64,000 bases of DNA from Perognathus longimembris pacificus (GCF_023159225.1 NC_063176.1:7638963-7702962), one strand, 5' to 3'. Positions 21,786 to 33,530 are shown, counted from the stretch's first letter. A program made the numbers and translations. The notes: generated from the letters alone by a model not told the origin.

Positions 21786-22035
21786 AGAACTTTCTGCATT
21801 AGATGCAAATAGTAATTTATTTTGTTTTATCTGAAAAAGTGTAAGATATCTCTGAGTTGATAAAATGATACAGCAAACAATAAAAAGAAATGCATTTGCT
21901 ATCAGTTTCTTCCTTGGACTACTGATGTGAAGGAAGCTGCTTGACTCAAATGTGGACTCACAGCATGATTTACCACTTAAACACATTTAGCCAAGCGTTC
22001 CAGCTATAGTTGAGCAGATTGAAAGCTAATTTTTG
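21786..22035. other. Spacer between two chimeric SINEs
   Basis: AT-rich; no feature seen. Confidence 0.5.
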
Positions 22036-22272
22036 CCGGGTGCTGTGTCTCATGCCTATAGTCCTAGCTACTCAGGAGGCTGAGCTCTGAGGATCACAAT
22101 TCAGAGTCAACCTGGGCAGGAAAGTCCATGAGACTCTTATCTCCAATTAACTCCCAGAAAAATCAGAGGTGGAGCTGTTACTCAAGTGGTAGAGTGCTGG
22201 CTTGAGCAAAATAGCTTAGGGACAGCACTCAGGCCCTGAGTTCAAGTTCCAGGATGATAGTACCACAAAAAA
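22036..22272 (+). mobile_element. 7SL(B1)-Geo chimeric SINE, complete
   Basis: Left monomer: GCCGGGTGCTGTGTCTCATG, AGCTACTCAGGAGGCTGAGC, CAACCTGGGCAGG. Link: TTATCTCCAATTAACTCCC. Right Geo monomer: ACTCAAGTGGTAGAGTGCTG, TTAGGGACAGCACTCAGGCC, CTGAGTTCAAGTTCC, then ACCACAAAAAAG and a purine-rich tail that has expanded into the GGA tract. Confidence 0.92.
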
Positions 22273-22273
22273 G

Positions 22274-22590
22274 AAGGAGGAGGGGAGGAGGAGGAGGAGG
22301 AGGAGGAGGAGGAGGAGGAGGAGGAGGAGGAGGAGGAGGAGGAGGAGGAGGAGGAGGAGGAGGAGGAGGAGGAGGAGGAGGAGGAGGAGGAGGAGGAGGA
22401 GGAGGAGGAGGAGGAGGAGGAGGAGGAGGAGGAGGAGGAGGAGGAGGAGGAGGAGGAGGAGGAGGAGGAGGAGGAGGAGGAGGAGGAGGAGGAGGAGGAG
22501 GAGGAGGAGGAGGAGGAGGAGGAGGAGGAGGAGGAGGAGGAGGAGGAGGAGGAGGAGGAGGAGGAGGAGGAGGAGGAGGAGGAGGAAGAA
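22274..22590 (+). repeat. (GGA)n tract of about 305 bases
   Basis: About 100 GGA/AGG units, almost uninterrupted after one AGGGG variant near the start, ending AAGAAAAGAGAG. It begins directly in the A-rich tail of a 7SL-Geo SINE. A perfect homopurine/homopyrimidine mirror tract of this length can form triplex DNA and is usually unstable. The apparent poly-Gly ORF across it is an artefact. Confidence 0.98.
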
Positions 22591-22619
22591 AAGAGAGAAA
22601 AGAAAAGAAGTGGATTATT

Positions 22620-24169
22620 TTTTAGAGAATCCTTCGAGGACCTTTCTTTAAACCCATGGTTTCACAACCAATTATGTTCTTAACCCCATACAGGAAGGTG
22701 GCCATTCAGAGAGCAGATCATGGAACCAATATAAACAGCAAGGCTTTAGACCTAGCACAGCCAACTTACAAGAGAGTTTTCAGAAGTGCTCCTATATGAA
22801 ATAAAACAGGAGTGTTCCTATCAGATTTCCACGCAAAGCCATTTGCAGATCAGCTTGGCATTTATTTCTATCACTGTCTAAAAGACCTGTTTCTTTGGTT
22901 CCAGCCATGTGGTTTTTCTGGGGCTTCTGTGTGCTCATAAGACTTTGGGATGCTGAAAACAGATCATTTCAATGAAAACAAGAAGTCACACCAGCTAGCA
23001 TGACTAAAGCTGTATCTTGAAACTTTTAAATGAGGGGAAAGTGATGTGATTTTTCAGTTGATGTCTGTTGTGAGGTGGGTATAGTGTAGCATTTGCTTTC
23101 CATACTAAAGATTGCTTTTGTCAAAGAAACCCAAAGGATTCCTGTGTTTTTGTGAGGGAGTGAAGACAAACAGAAAGGGATAGAAGAGAGAAAGAAACTG
23201 AAAAAGAAGAGGAGATGAAGGACAACTTAGTTACACCTAGCAAAGACAAGATTTACAAGAGCTCTCCTAATATGTCTAAAGAAATTTGGCTGGCGTTTTT
23301 AAAATTGTAAACATTTATATATTTTTTAAAAGTTTGTGGAGTTCTCTAGTAGTAAATCCAGTAAATATGCCCATTGTGTGACTTGTGAGATTATCTTTGA
23401 AGAAGCTGAAGTCTCATACTTCAGATTGTGAAACAAAAGTTGGATAAAACTTTGTTTTATATTATAAGAGCCAGTCCTTGAATGACAGAAGGAAAAATAA
23501 AACAAAACAGGTCCTTTGCTGCATATGCTGCATACTAAAAAATCCCCACCCCTACCCCAACCCTCATAGGGACATGTTGGGGAAGATAGTATTTATAAGG
23601 AGCTTTGATTATGGGAGTTGACATATCACTTTATTATCTCAGTTTGTTAAATACATTTCTCCTACACTTCACTGGTCAAAAATATGCTTTTCATTTTAAT
23701 CACTTTTGACCAAGGTCTATTTAAACTATGTGACTTACATTGCAGATATTTTGTTCAAGAGCTCTTTGGATTATGTACATTTTATTAAATTCTTTCTGTT
23801 TTCCTGTCTCGGTAACAAATGATCCCCAAAGTTTTCTTTTAAACAGTTATAAATAATGTGTTCACTAAATGCTCCAACTTTTATGAAATCTAATCTGTCG
23901 GATCTCCTTGTCTAAATTTAAAACCCATCCATGCAGTGGCCTGCAGTTCATACATCATCTTTGATGATGTTCTGGCCTCCTTCTCCTTGGAGAATAATGA
24001 TTACCAACTTCTGCTTGCTTTTCTGCTTTTTCTGTTACTTTGAAGCCTTTTACTTCAGATTTGAAGCGAATGTTTTCTCAGACAATGCTATTAACTGTTA
24101 ATTAATATTTTAATGCTTTTATTTCTTAACTCATTATTACAATGGACACTTTTGTGCTTGCACAAGAGT
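22620..24169. other. AT-rich non-coding sequence
   Basis: No gene, RNA gene or recognised repeat seen. Confidence 0.45.
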
Positions 24170-24171
24170 TT

Positions 24172-24362
24172 GAACTGAAGGCTCTGTGTTCTCGCTCAGC
24201 TTTTTTATTCATGCTGGGTGCTCTACTACTTGAGCCACACTTCTAGTCTAGGATTTTGCTGGGTAATTAGAGGTAGATTCTTGTGAGTATTTGGTTAGTG
24301 CTCTCTTGAACTGTGATCCTTAGTTCTCAATCTCTACAGTAGGCAAGTACAACTGACTTCTT
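24172..24362 (-). mobile_element. 7SL(B1)-Geo SINE, diverged
   Basis: Antisense order: GAACTGAAGGCTCTGTGTTC and CTCTACTACTTGAGCCACAC (Geo), GGTAATTAGAGGTAGATTC (link), GAACTGTGATCCTTAGTTCT (7SL-like). Confidence 0.62.
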
Positions 24363-24569
24363 ATTTTAATGAATCAAGTTTATTTAAATATTATTTTCAA
24401 GGTTTAGGAAGAAGAACACGCCAGAAAAATATCATATTATTCAGAAAGACAGATTATTCCCAACATTGTGGAAAAAGAAACACATTTGAGAGTTCATGCA
24501 AACAGACATACACAATATAGAATCATTAAGGATAATGAGAAAGACCATTCTAACAGGAAAACTTTAAAT

Positions 24570-24832
24570 TTTTGGTGGCACTGAGATTTGAACTCACATC
24601 TTTGTTCCTGTTAGACAACCACTCGAACCATTTCAGCCATGCTCTCAGCCCTTTGTGCTTTCATTTTTGCCTGGGCTGACCCAAATCACAAGCTGAGATA
24701 CAGGATGCAGCTCCAGGCCCTGTCTGACTAATTAATTGGGATGGGTTCTAACTTTGGCCTAGGTAGGCTCCAGGTGATCTGTCCAGTCTCTGCCTCCAAG
24801 TTGCTGGGATGGTAGGCTGCTTACCCTTCATT
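24570..24832 (-). mobile_element. Trimeric 7SL/7SL/tRNA-type SINE, ancient
   Basis: First a tRNA-like block (GCACTGAGATTTGAACTCAC, box B complement; CTCGAACCATTTCAGCCATG), then two 7SL-like blocks: GCCTGGGCTGACCCAAATCA and CTGCCTCCAAGTTGCTGGGA. Two reverse 7SL arms plus a tRNA arm give the same order as the 6.4, 43.1 and 51.8 kb copies. Confidence 0.55.
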
Positions 24833-27212
24833 GCAAAACTTCTTGAATAACAGAATCTCGCCTTGCATCTGTCCTCTCAGAATGTGGAAAATGATGATGA
24901 CAATGTTGCAGAGGAAGGGCAGCAACTTCAAATGTGTGGTGCACCAGCAGGCAAGCATTCAGAACCCATCCTCATGCTTTAAAGTGTTGCAGGGGAGTCT
25001 GCCTTTGCTTTAAAGAAAGGAGCATACACGCCCATCAAATTATATCAAATGAATATGTGAGAGCTATCTAAGACAATTTCCTATTATTCAAAATTTTAGG
25101 AGAGGGTCAAGCAGGAGAATCATTATTTTAAATATAAATTTTATTCCATATGAACCCATTTTATAGTTAGAGCAAGAAAAATATTACTGTAATAAAGGTT
25201 TTCATCATTATTTTTTTCAGGTGCAGTGTTTTGACTGCTTTTCACAGAATATATGCTCTCCAAATGCCGAAACTAGATTCTGACAAAGGTCCCTAGAAGC
25301 TGTCTCTAAGAAAACTAAAATGTAAATGATGTGTTGAGGCTTAGTTGCCACTTGCTGACCTTCTCTAAGTGAAGACTTGTTGCATAATATATTTTATGAG
25401 CTTGAGACTAGCAAATCTGTGATGAGCTTTAATTTGTCATAAAAATGTTGACTTGCTGGCGGTTACTTAAGTCCCAAGTGTTAAGATTTCTTCTTCAGTG
25501 GAGGAAGCATATTGGAACACACACCCATCCACTATGTTGGGGTTCAGTTTATTTTAAATCTCTCATCCTAGAGCACCAGATGCAGTGCCCACTCATTTGT
25601 TATAAAAAGAAACAAATTCAGCAACTTTGGTCATTTTTCCTTGATTAATGTCCTTTTCATTTCTTTAGATTACAAGTCAATTATTAGGAGGAATTTTCCA
25701 GAAGAAGTTATAGTAGTTTATGATGGGTGTGGCATTTCTTTTTTTAATGAAGTTTACTTTCAATTAATTTATACATTTAAAGTATACTGATTAGGACTGT
25801 CCTAGCACAATAAAATATAGGTCTTATTAAAATTTACTGACATTACTACTAGTATTATAAAGTGTTTCTGCCTGATTTAAATTCATATGGATGCTTCTAA
25901 TATCCACCCAGTAAAGAAGGAAAAGGAAAGAAAAAGATAGCAGTTATTCTTAGAGTTACTTCTCTCCTGTGAGAACACCCTTTCCAGTTCATTTTATAGA
26001 TTTTGAATTTATTCTTGCCTATTTGATTAAAGAAACATCACTTTCTGTTTCTGAACATGATAAATAGCTCCTGTTCACTTGAAAGGTGACAATGGAACAT
26101 TAGTTTGATTTTTGTGAAGGGCTGTAATGTTCTTTACTAATGGCCTAAAGCAATAGATTCAGATAAAAAATTAAAATGTTTACTATCCTTCCTCTGTATT
26201 ATGTAAAGAGAATCCCTGGGAGTACATCATTTTCATTATGGAGGATGATTTATCTTTTGTGATTTATTTTGCTGTGAATTTCAGAAGGCAGATACACTTC
26301 TGGCTTTATATTCATTTTCATCTCTTCATGGAGTGGCAGAAGTGAAATAGCTGCTCAGGAAATGCTGAAAGCAGACACATATTGCATGAAACAGTTTGAA
26401 ATGTTCCTCATCCACAGACAATTTTGTCACGCCTTGCTAAAATAGTGCAGCATTTAAATACCAAAGAAGCAATATACTGTTAATGACACCATTTCCAGGC
26501 AAAGAACTTAGAACAGGTATTTAGTCTCGAGACTTTTATTACAAATGTCTTTACATTCTAAAACATTCCAGGCTAATGCAATGAAAAAAACACAAAAAAC
26601 CTTTCCATTGGAGGGAAAGAAACATGCCTATTTTAATCTTCCAAAGGAAGGTTCTCTTGAATGGACAAATTCTTTGTTGGAGTATTGACATACACATGTA
26701 ATTCATGCAACTGTAAATATTATCCACTTAACACAGAGTTTAAAAATAATCTCTGCATGCTAAGTAGTTTTTGGATACTGCAAGATCTGTGGTAAAATAA
26801 ATAGATTAAGTATGTTAGTACATTAGAGCCCACAGACAAATCAGACAAATAAAATGTTTACTTGCCTCTCTTCAATTAAAAATTAAAGTATTATCTCATG
26901 TTTATGAATGAGTGGTTTTACTGATTGATAAAACTGATTTTTTTTTATTTGGAACAGTTGTTTGTTTTCTTCTTCTAATGTATGGTTTCTTAATGTAATG
27001 TATAAATGTCTGAGATAAGCAAGGTATGCTATTTGTTTGTGAAAAGAAAGAGAATGAAGGAGCTCAGATTTAAAATAATCAGGCCTTGCTAATTAGGTGG
27101 ATGACAGCAGTTAATTATATCGTAACAAAACCAAGAAAACTATTAGAGCTTTTTTTTAAAAAAAATATGACTATATATTTTAAGAACACTGCTCCCTTTG
27201 GGAAAAGTTATT
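24833..27212. other. AT-rich non-coding sequence
   Basis: No gene or recognised repeat in about 2.4 kb. ORFs at 24831-25013 and 25445-25648 show no recognisable domain. Confidence 0.45.
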
Positions 27213-27214
27213 TT

Positions 27215-27500
27215 TGGTTATCTTTAAGTAGTTATCCACAGGAGTTGCCAGCTAACAAAGTTTATAAGTAAATGCATCTTAATCAATGTCCTCACCACTT
27301 AAAACATTCCCACTCAACCTACACTTTCCATCATTATTTTCAAATATTGTAAGATAGATGTTGAATTTTGACTTCTTTTCTTTATTGGTCAACTCCCATC
27401 GCCTGCCCTTTGAGCTCACCCCACATCTTTCAAGTACCTGTTGCCTGATGTTTATTTATTGAACTTTAATTTTTCCTTTATTTGGAATTATACTGTTTGA
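27215..27500 (-). mobile_element. L1 3' end, older subfamily
   Basis: TTTAAGTAGTTATCCACAGG, AGTTGCCAGCTAACAAAG and CTTAATCAATGTCCTCACCA match the antisense L1 3' ends at 3.4 and 41.1 kb. Pyrimidine-rich middle. Confidence 0.55.
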
Positions 27501-28193
27501 GGTTTGGGTAACTAATCTTTTAAAAATGATCATTTTCATGGAACTTAAACTTTAAATCAAGAGTTAAGTAGGGTTAGATTATTCACCTCCTTCTTCATTT
27601 TGGGATTGAGAATAATTGTAAACTTTGATTTCCCCTCCATGTAGAGAATTAGCCACAGTAATTACTTTTACTTATTAGAATTAAATGAGGCAGTATACAT
27701 AAATTATTCAATGTATAGTATTTATTTAAGATCTTTGATGATAAAGTTGCAGAAAGACAATTTCACTGTTGTTAAACTGAATGTATCAGAGCTGCTAAAA
27801 TTCAAACTGTTTTGAAGTCTGTGCTTAAGAAAAGTCTACTTTATTCTGTGAAAAAAGGCCCAGATAGGGTAACTACAGGTATAGGAAGAAAGGATACATT
27901 TACTCAGATCCTTGGGATTTTAACAATTACAAACTCAGATGTTCACTATTCATTTTTTTAAAATGTGAGATGGAGTTGTAAAGTATTGAGCTCTTCATGT
28001 GTACCATTTCTTCTTTAGGTAGGGGGTTTTGCATCTCATTTTCATGACCATTTGAAATAAGATGTTTAATAATTTTGGTGGGGGTTGGAGGGGAAATGCC
28101 AAGGATTATAATTATATTTCATGAGTTTTCTTCTGGTCAAAAGTGGAGGAAAATTGAAATAAATGACTGAGAGCTACATTTCTCAATAATCTA

Positions 28194-28198
<5 letters not shown>
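27501..28198. other. AT-rich non-coding sequence
   Basis: At 27660-27730 (GAATTAAATGAGGCAGTATA) there is a faint sense MIR 3' resemblance, not strong enough to class. Otherwise nothing seen. Confidence 0.4.

Positions 28199-28236
<38 letters not shown>
28199..28236. repeat. (GT)19 microsatellite
   Basis: Uninterrupted GT run. Confidence 0.97.
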
Positions 28237-28239
<3 letters not shown>

Positions 28240-28444
28240 AATGATAGGCCTGGAAATAACACTTTCTATTTATAACCATAAGTGTCACATATGGCACATA
28301 AACATCAATATTTTGTTAATCAACTATTAGCAAAATGTGTAAAAGATGTTTCATGTGCAACTCAATGATATGTATAAATAGTAATGTCTATAGAGCAAGT
28401 TAGCTGGAGAAAAATATTTACTACAGGTAGAGAAGTCTTTTCTT

Positions 28445-28519
28445 TCCCTCCCTCCCTCCCTCCCTCCCTCCCTCCCTCCCTCCCTCCCTCCCTCCCTTCT
28501 TTCCTTCCTTCCTTCTTTC
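28445..28519. repeat. (CCCT)n then (TTCC)n polypyrimidine tract
   Basis: About 13 CCCT units followed by TTCC/TTTC units. It sits at the 3' tail of the adjacent minus-strand SINE, so on the SINE strand it is (GGGA)n following (GGAA)n. Confidence 0.96.
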
Positions 28520-28752
28520 ATTTTGTTTTTGCCAGTCCTCAGGGCCTGGGTTCTGCCTCTGAGCTTGTTTGGCTCAAGGCTAGTGCTCTCTCCCACTTGA
28601 GTCAAAGCACCATTTCCAGTTTTTTCTCACTGGTTTATTGGTGATTTGAATCTCACAGACTTTTCTGCCAGAGCTGGCTTTGAACTTTGATCCTCAGATC
28701 TCAGCCTCCTAAGTAGCTAGGATTGCAGGCGTGAGCCACAAGTGCCTCACTT
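28520..28752 (-). mobile_element. 7SL(B1)-Geo chimeric SINE
   Basis: Geo monomer (GCCAGTCCTCAGGGCCTGGG, GCTCAAGGCTAGTGCTCTCT, CACTTGAGTCAAAGCACC), link (GGTTTATTGGTGATTTGAAT), 7SL-like monomer (GATCCTCAGATCTCAGCCTC, AAGTAGCTAGGATTGCAGG, CGTGAGCCAC). Fairly well kept. ORFs on both strands at 28351-28644 are frames through this and the tetranucleotide tract. Confidence 0.88.
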
Positions 28753-28949
28753 GATTACTTTTTTTAAGATGGTAACTCTTGTGTGATACCTAAAACTAGC
28801 TTGAGATGTTTTAGACTTTAAGTCTTTGAACTCAAATTATACAGATGTGCTTGAGTCTACATGAGTGTTTTTCTTCATAAATTCTGTAGGTAGGAATTTT
28901 TTTCGATTCCCATTGATTTTTAGTATGAGTTAAAATAGCTTCTTAGTAT

Positions 28950-28984
28950 GTATGCATATATGTATGTATGTATGCATGTATACA
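28950..28984. repeat. Imperfect (TATG)n microsatellite
   Basis: TATGTATGCATATATGTATG-type run followed by ATCTATC-like units. Confidence 0.8.
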
Positions 28985-30025
28985 TCGATCTATCTAGCAT
29001 CTATCATGTACCTACATCTGTTATCTATGATATCTATGTATGAATTGTTATCTGATAGACACATATGCCATGGCTCAGATAATATGAAAAGCAATATGTT
29101 ACATTTCAGACATCAAGTATCCAAGAGCATCAGTAGAACCTTCATGCAGATTTATGCTATACTGCCAACACCATACTATCAAGGCAGTGAGGGCTACTTT
29201 CTAGTTTGTAGAATTCTTCTTTCAGTGGGACCTTGCACATCTGAAATTAGATTGCCTTTATGTATGGTGAAGGAAACTACTTCATGAAAATAAACAATAA
29301 CTATTTCTAATCAACTATGAAGGTTAGAAGACAGAATTTATATTCCTAGGCAAAATCAGACTATTGAATATGAGCGTTTTCTGTCAAAGTGTTCTTTTGC
29401 AAACTATTATTAAGCTAACACATGCATAGAATGTAAAGTAGCATTCAAATTATAATGAACTAGTGACACAGAATTATTGCTTCTTTATGTCCTCACATGA
29501 CATAATGTGCTGGTTCAAATGGGAGAGTATGGTGCTATCCATTGTTGGGTTGCTAAGCATTTCATGTGCATAGAATTTGGCATTGCCTAAGTTATGGTTA
29601 ATTCAGTTAAGTTCTATTGGTATGAGCACATGTACTATGTCTATTAGAAATAAGCACCGGACTGAATTATAGGGATCATTGTCAGTAAGAAGACACTAAT
29701 GCTAGTTGGGAAAAATTCTAGAATAATTTTCATAAAGTCATACTTTGTTTAAATGTGAGTTATATAAAGTGTGGTTGAGGGATAGAGACATATATAGGAA
29801 ATATGTTGCAGAAATTTTAACTATTAAATTGTTCTAGCATTCCTACTTCCCTTTGCAATTTGCATTTGAGTAAGAGATATGAATGTATTGTGTACACCTG
29901 GGATAACACAATTATGCAAATTACTTAGTAGGTTGCCGTACTGAACCGCAAATTCAATATAATCTTCTTAAACTGTAGCCCAGTCCAATCATTCCTACGT
30001 TACCCTCTTTAAAAATATCATCCTC
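28985..30025. other. AT-rich non-coding sequence
   Basis: No gene or recognised repeat. The ORF at 28952-29287 starts in the microsatellite and has no recognisable domain. Confidence 0.45.
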
Positions 30026-30115
30026 TTAAAATTTTTTAATTATTTATTTACTGTCAAAGTGGTGTACAGAGGGGTTACAGTTTCATACATAAGGCAGTGG
30101 GTACATTTCTTGTAT
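30026..30115 (-). mobile_element. L1 3' terminus, 5'-truncated, short
   Basis: Antisense copy of the common L1 end: TTATTTACTGTCAAAGTGG, TGTACAGAGGGGTTACAGTT, CATACATAAGGCAGTGGG. Left boundary is the T-rich tail. Confidence 0.72.
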
Positions 30116-31415
30116 ACAGACACATTATCTTTCAGAAGGTCCTGTTTTGCATTGCTATGATCTTTCCACGAAGAAATGAGTGGTGTTGTAGGATGTCCTC
30201 CGCTCCATGGTCTCCAGGAGACTGGTCTCCAGTCCTTTCCACTTTGTCTTCTGGCCACTGATGCTAATGGCTCTCTTGCTGCCTCTCTCTTGGTTGTACT
30301 GTCATGCAGCATTGTAAGGCTTGGCAGGCCTCATGGTAGCTCCTGCTGGGATTAAGGGGTCCTTGAAAATGTGTGTGTCAATGAATTTTTATTTAGTCCT
30401 GATGTGGGTGATCTGCTCGTCAACTCAGTCCTTTCTCGACAGAGACCCAGGAATGTTAAAACAATCTCAGAAAAAGGATGATAATGTGGATACAATGCTC
30501 CATCGGACATGAATACAGATAATACATTTCTGACCACTTGGGGGAGGAGGCTGTGCCAAACGGAAACTCCGTGAAACTGCACAGGAGTGTCAGTGGATGT
30601 GAGTTACTTGACAATGTTTTTGTTTATAGAACTACACACAGGCACACACACACACACACGTACCAGTGCTGTTCACTACCATTTATCCTACTTCCTATGG
30701 GCCACTGGGAAAACATATGAGGAGCTCTCTAAACCTCTCTCTCTGTTGCTATTAAAATGCAAACCTTAAAGTGAATAGGCTAAAGGGACATCTTTATCCT
30801 TGGAGTGTTCTTCTGAGATATTGTTCAAACAGAGCTTCCTGGCTTGGTTGTTTAAATACTGAAGAGAAAACAAAAGAGATTGAAATTCAGAAGATTTCCT
30901 CACCAAATGTTACCTGCCATAGATGGTACAGTAAGGAGCCTTGAACAAACAGTTCTGAAAAAAGAGTGCCTTGTTTGGCTTGTGGCTTCGTTCTTCCTGC
31001 TTTGCACTATTCATTCCTCCCATTGCAAATTGGCTGACAAGAGACTCACTACTTAATCTAGTAAGGAAATGGACTTTCCCCCCTCAAATTTTAATCTGGT
31101 CAAAATTATTTTGTGCAATGAATAAGAAGTCATCCTTTAAGATATTTTTTTGCTCATTTAAACCCCAGTTATTCTTCTTACAAACTTCAACAGTAATATG
31201 CTATTCTATACATACCGTGCTGGCTTCCTCTTTGTTTTGTTTATAAAAAATAAATCAAAAGTGTTGCTGGATAGTAACTTTTGACAGTCGTTACACAGAT
31301 AGAGGCCGAGTTTCACAAGAGGAAGATAGATTCCTCTACAAGATGGGCTTTGCTGTGGCGTACGGCTTCAGGGTCCCGTTCCCATGCCACCACCACTTCT
31401 GAAACGAGGGCTGCT
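30116..31415. other. Non-coding sequence with a short (AC)n run
   Basis: CACACACACACACAC at about 30642-30658. Several overlapping ORFs (30040-30312, 30321-30512, 30352-30582, 30538-30769, 30971-31246) lie on both strands with no recognisable domain. Slightly higher GC at 30180-30320, but nothing assignable. Confidence 0.4.
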
Positions 31416-31419
31416 AAAT

Positions 31420-31780
31420 TATAGGCTCTCTTCTCATTCCCTCCACGGGTTTGCTCACTTGTTGGAATAATGCACAGAACTCCTAAAACGTGATAGCTAT
31501 GGGTATGGTTTGCTTACCGTGAAAAGGGAAAAGAATATAGAACCGGTAAGGGGAAAGAGATACTTTGGGCAAGGTCTGGGCTCAACGGTGAACCCGCTGT
31601 TGTTCCTCTTGCTCTGGGTTCCTCAGTGGTCATTACCTCCTCTCGCCACAGTGTGTGACTAAGGAAGTTCAGCCAGCTATTATAGTCCAGTGTTTTTTGG
31701 AGTCCAACCAAATGGTGCTTATATGGCTAATCTTAGATTCCAGCCTTTCCTGAGGTTTAGAGAGAAAACATAACAACAGA
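31420..31780 (-). mobile_element. Possible old LTR (ERV-derived), degraded
   Basis: Read on the + strand, the order AATGCACAGAACTCCTAAAA, GAGATACTTTGGGCAAGGTC, GGGTTCCTCAG, AGTCCAGTGTTTTTTGGAGT, AATGGTGCTTATATGGCTAA resembles an antisense mammalian endogenous-retrovirus LTR. No internal viral genes lie beside it, so it would be a solitary LTR. I cannot name the family; unique sequence remains possible. Confidence 0.3.
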
Positions 31781-32765
31781 TATGGCATGCTCTAAATCCT
31801 CATTATAATCTCCTTGGAAGACAATCAGTTGACACTCTTATGCAGGGTATTTAAGGAGCCTGCAGACCACCTGTGCCGAAGTAATTGCTGGGCTTCTCTT
31901 CGGAGAGTTATTTTCTTTCTCTGCAGAGAATCCTTCTGCAAAGCCATGCAGGCATGCACGCAAGTACCTGGAGAAATTGTCGGTGTTTCCTGAAGTTAAG
32001 GGCCATGGAGGAGGTAAAGGCAAGATGAGAGCAAAGAAGGAGGCTTGCGAGGAACCCTTTGAAATTGTGAAGTTTCTCTTTGATCCTTGTAGTGACAGCT
32101 CAGATTGAATTTCAAGTACAGAAACTGTAGGGATGAGCTGTGTGTGTCCATCTTCTGGGTTTAAGCTGAAGAGAGGATAATGGAGATTTTGGCAGAAAGT
32201 AGAAAGTAGCAAAGGGAATGACACCGCGGTATTCCGAATTGCTGGGGCAGTGGAAGATTTGTAATGGATAATTGGGAGGTCACCAGAGACAAGGCTGCCA
32301 GCTCCTCTGCATTAGCTCCTGCTTATATCCTTTCCTCTTCATCCAACACTCATCTTTTATTTTAAGAATATTGAACTTTTATGTTTAATGATGGACATTG
32401 TATAAAAATTCTGCAAACATCTATTGGTACTGCCTTTTGCTAATCTGAATTTACACTTTTTGTCAGTGAGGGGCATTATAATCTAAACATATTCCTGAAA
32501 TTAATCTGTAGGCATACATGGCATATATCACCTATTACCATAGAGGGATACATTCTGAAATCAAATTGAATAACATATACAGTAGTAGGTGCATAATAGC
32601 ATGCTTTAACAAGATGTTTTACATGCCTGCTAATTCTGTAAGTATGTTACATTACAAAGCAAAAAGGAACTTTGTGAATATGATCTGAGTTAAAAAAATT
32701 AATATAAGAATAGTTACCTGATTTATTTTTCTGGGTAGATTCAATGGAATCATGGATTTTCTTTT
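31781..32765. other. Non-coding sequence
   Basis: A minus-strand ORF of 128 codons (31838-32224) has no recognisable domain or splice context. No repeat recognised. Confidence 0.4.
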
Positions 32766-32964
32766 TCTTTTTTTTTTTGGCCAGTCCTGGGGCTTGGGAC
32801 TCAGGACCTGAGCACTGTCCCTGCCTTCCTTTTGGTCAAAGCCATCACTCTACCTCTTGTGCCACAGTGCCACTTCCAGCTTTTTCTGTTTATGTAGTGC
32901 TGAGGACTCAGACACAGAGTTTCATTCATGCTAGTACTCTACTGCTAAGCCACATTCCCAGCCC
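32766..32964 (-). mobile_element. IDL-Geo dimeric SINE
   Basis: Poly-T tail at 32768-32778, Geo monomer (CCAGTCCTGGGGCTTGGGAC, CTGAGCACTGTCCCTG), then the ID-like monomer ending CATTCCCAGCCC. Box B is damaged (GAGGACTCAGACACAG). A 13-base duplication with two mismatches flanks it (32748-32760 and 32966-32978), consistent with an older copy. Confidence 0.88.
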
Positions 32965-33330
32965 AAACCATGAATTTTTAAAAGCAAAGATGTTTTCCCG
33001 GATGAATCATAAGTGCAGCGAGATATAAGAAAGAAAGAGTGGTAATAACAACAAAGCAGAGAACTATTTGGAAGATGGAGTAAGAAACATGGGACCCGAA
33101 GAATACAGGTTACTTCTTAAAGATAGAATGTCACAGATTCTCTTCTCGACCCTTAGGAAATGAATGCTTGCCCCTTGGTACCAGGTGTGAATCTAGTCAG
33201 ACAAATGCTTTATTTCTACCTTACAGAACATGAGAGAACTAATGCATCAAACTACTTATAAAACATACCCAATTGTCAGGTGAAGATTTCATGTATACAT
33301 CTTTAAAGTAAAAAAAATAAATAAAGTATT

Positions 33331-33530
33331 GCAGGGCATCAGTGGTTCATGCTTATCATCCTAGCTACTCAGGGGGCTGAGATCTGAGAATTAGACTTGG
33401 AAGCCAGCCTGGACAGAAAACTCTGTGCAACTCTTATGTCCAATGAACTATTCTAAAACGTCAGAAGTGGCTCTGTGGTGCAAATGCTAGAGTCCTGGCT
33501 TCAGGCCCTGGGTTCAAGCTCCAGGACCAT
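33331..33530 (+). mobile_element. 7SL(B1)-Geo chimeric SINE with short duplication
   Basis: Left monomer: GTGGTTCATGCTTATCATCC, AGCTACTCAGGGGGCTGAG. Link: TATGTCCAATGAAC. Right Geo monomer: GAAGTGGCTCTGTGGTGCAA, GGCCCTGGGTTCAAGCTCC (a near-perfect tRNA box B). AAATAAAGTATT (33319-33330) and AAATAAAATATT (33539-33550) flank it, one mismatch in 12. The Geo half has a deletion. Confidence 0.86.

Noticed and set aside
22254..22625. A 123-codon ORF encoding almost only glycine
   Set aside because: It is the (GGA)n microsatellite read in one frame.
28351..28644. ORFs on both strands with Gly/Arg/Glu or Pro/Ser repeats
   Set aside because: They read through the (CCCT)n tract and an adjacent SINE.
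31838..32224. 128-codon minus-strand ORF
   Set aside because: No domain or codon pattern I trust, and no gene-like context.
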